Origin: Acidaminococcaceae bacterium
GTDB taxonomy: Bacteria; Bacillota; Negativicutes; Acidaminococcales; Acidaminococcaceae
Assembly: GCA_944390935.1 (NCBI GenBank)
Contig: CALXRU010000020.1
Coordinates: 1-32,493 of the forward strand
DNA length: 32,493 bases
Direction of reading: 5' to 3'
The notes under the pieces were generated by a model that worked only from the letters and a program-made list of their open reading frames with translations, was not told the DNA's origin and did no database searches. The position numbers and the translations under genes are program-made. This document shows positions 32,384-32,493 of the stretch, in pieces (position 1 is the stretch's first letter; each line of letters begins with the position of its first letter).

Positions 32384-32493
32384 AATTTTCTTTCCCCTCT
32401 CAAAAAATAAAGTAACGTGTATATTTTGCTTCCGCAGCGTCAATTTGTCAAGTTAAAATAACGAAAAAATTTATCACAAAAACATACAAAAAA

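Noticed and set aside
32384..32443. N-terminal extension of lrgA
   Set aside because: The added residues do not match LrgA/CidA, and the ribosome site GAGGGG lies within it, upstream of the ATG at 32383.
32400..32493. Minus-strand promoter for lrgAB
   Set aside because: A TTGACA and a TATACA are present on that strand, but the spacing is 22 bases, so I did not call it; a regulator-dependent promoter is possible.
1..32493. CRISPR arrays, insertion sequences, prophage or integrase genes
   Set aside because: I saw no regularly spaced repeats, transposase frames or terminal inverted repeats; every long frame fits a chromosomal metabolic or housekeeping gene.

Overview
The window reads as a chromosomal segment of an anaerobic, succinate-fermenting, Gram-negative-type Firmicute of the class Negativicutes. 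A relative of Phascolarctobacterium or another member of the Acidaminococcaceae is my best guess. This is an inference from three things: a complete methylmalonyl-CoA route from succinyl-CoA to propionyl-CoA, Firmicute-style regulation (a T-box upstream of pheS and an L20-type leader upstream of infC), and a rod-shape/peptidoglycan cluster in the order radC-mreBCD-PBP2-rodA. No 16S gene is present to confirm it.

Region 1 (1-12106) is the catabolic block. It holds the end of the methylmalonyl-CoA mutase large subunit, its separate B12-binding subunit, the MeaB chaperone GTPase, methylmalonyl-CoA epimerase, and a Na+-pumping methylmalonyl-CoA decarboxylase (mmdA, a soluble mmdD-like piece, mmdC, mmdB). 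A 41-residue membrane microprotein at 6080-6205 looks like the missing membrane half of MmdD/OadG. Three tandem 448-residue MatC-like dicarboxylate carriers follow, then a class III CoA-transferase with its own promoter. The suggested logic is: import succinate, activate it with CoA (probably from propionyl-CoA), isomerise to methylmalonyl-CoA, and decarboxylate to propionyl-CoA while exporting Na+. These genes have strong Shine-Dalgarno sites and codon usage typical of high expression. Several gene boundaries carry stem-loops.

Region 2 (12224-13381) has two uncharacterised genes: a two-helix membrane protein with a charged Ala/Glu/Lys tail, and a zinc-ribbon protein. Region 3 (13573-22167) is one tightly packed operon: radC, mreB, mreC, mreD, mrdA (PBP2), rodA, a B12-binding/radical SAM protein and a DUF2344 protein. 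Region 4 (22190-23510) is the translation operon infC-rpmI-rplT behind an L20-type leader. Its infC appears to start at AUA. Region 5 (23531-26448) is a KtrB/KtrA-type potassium uptake pair joined to a SpoU-family RNA methyltransferase. Region 6 (26435-30261) is a Phe-specific T-box with pheS-pheT. Region 7 (30279-31239) is a small unknown gene plus a CYTH-domain protein. It converges on lrgA-lrgB, which lie on the minus strand (31299-32383), and a bidirectional terminator separates them.

The points most worth following up are the split MmdD with its unannotated microprotein, the AUA start of infC, a 471-bp tract identical between two of the three transporters, a 33-nt element repeated in both inter-transporter spacers, and a structured leader with a terminator-like hairpin ahead of the first transporter. 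I saw no tRNA, rRNA, CRISPR array, insertion sequence or prophage gene.
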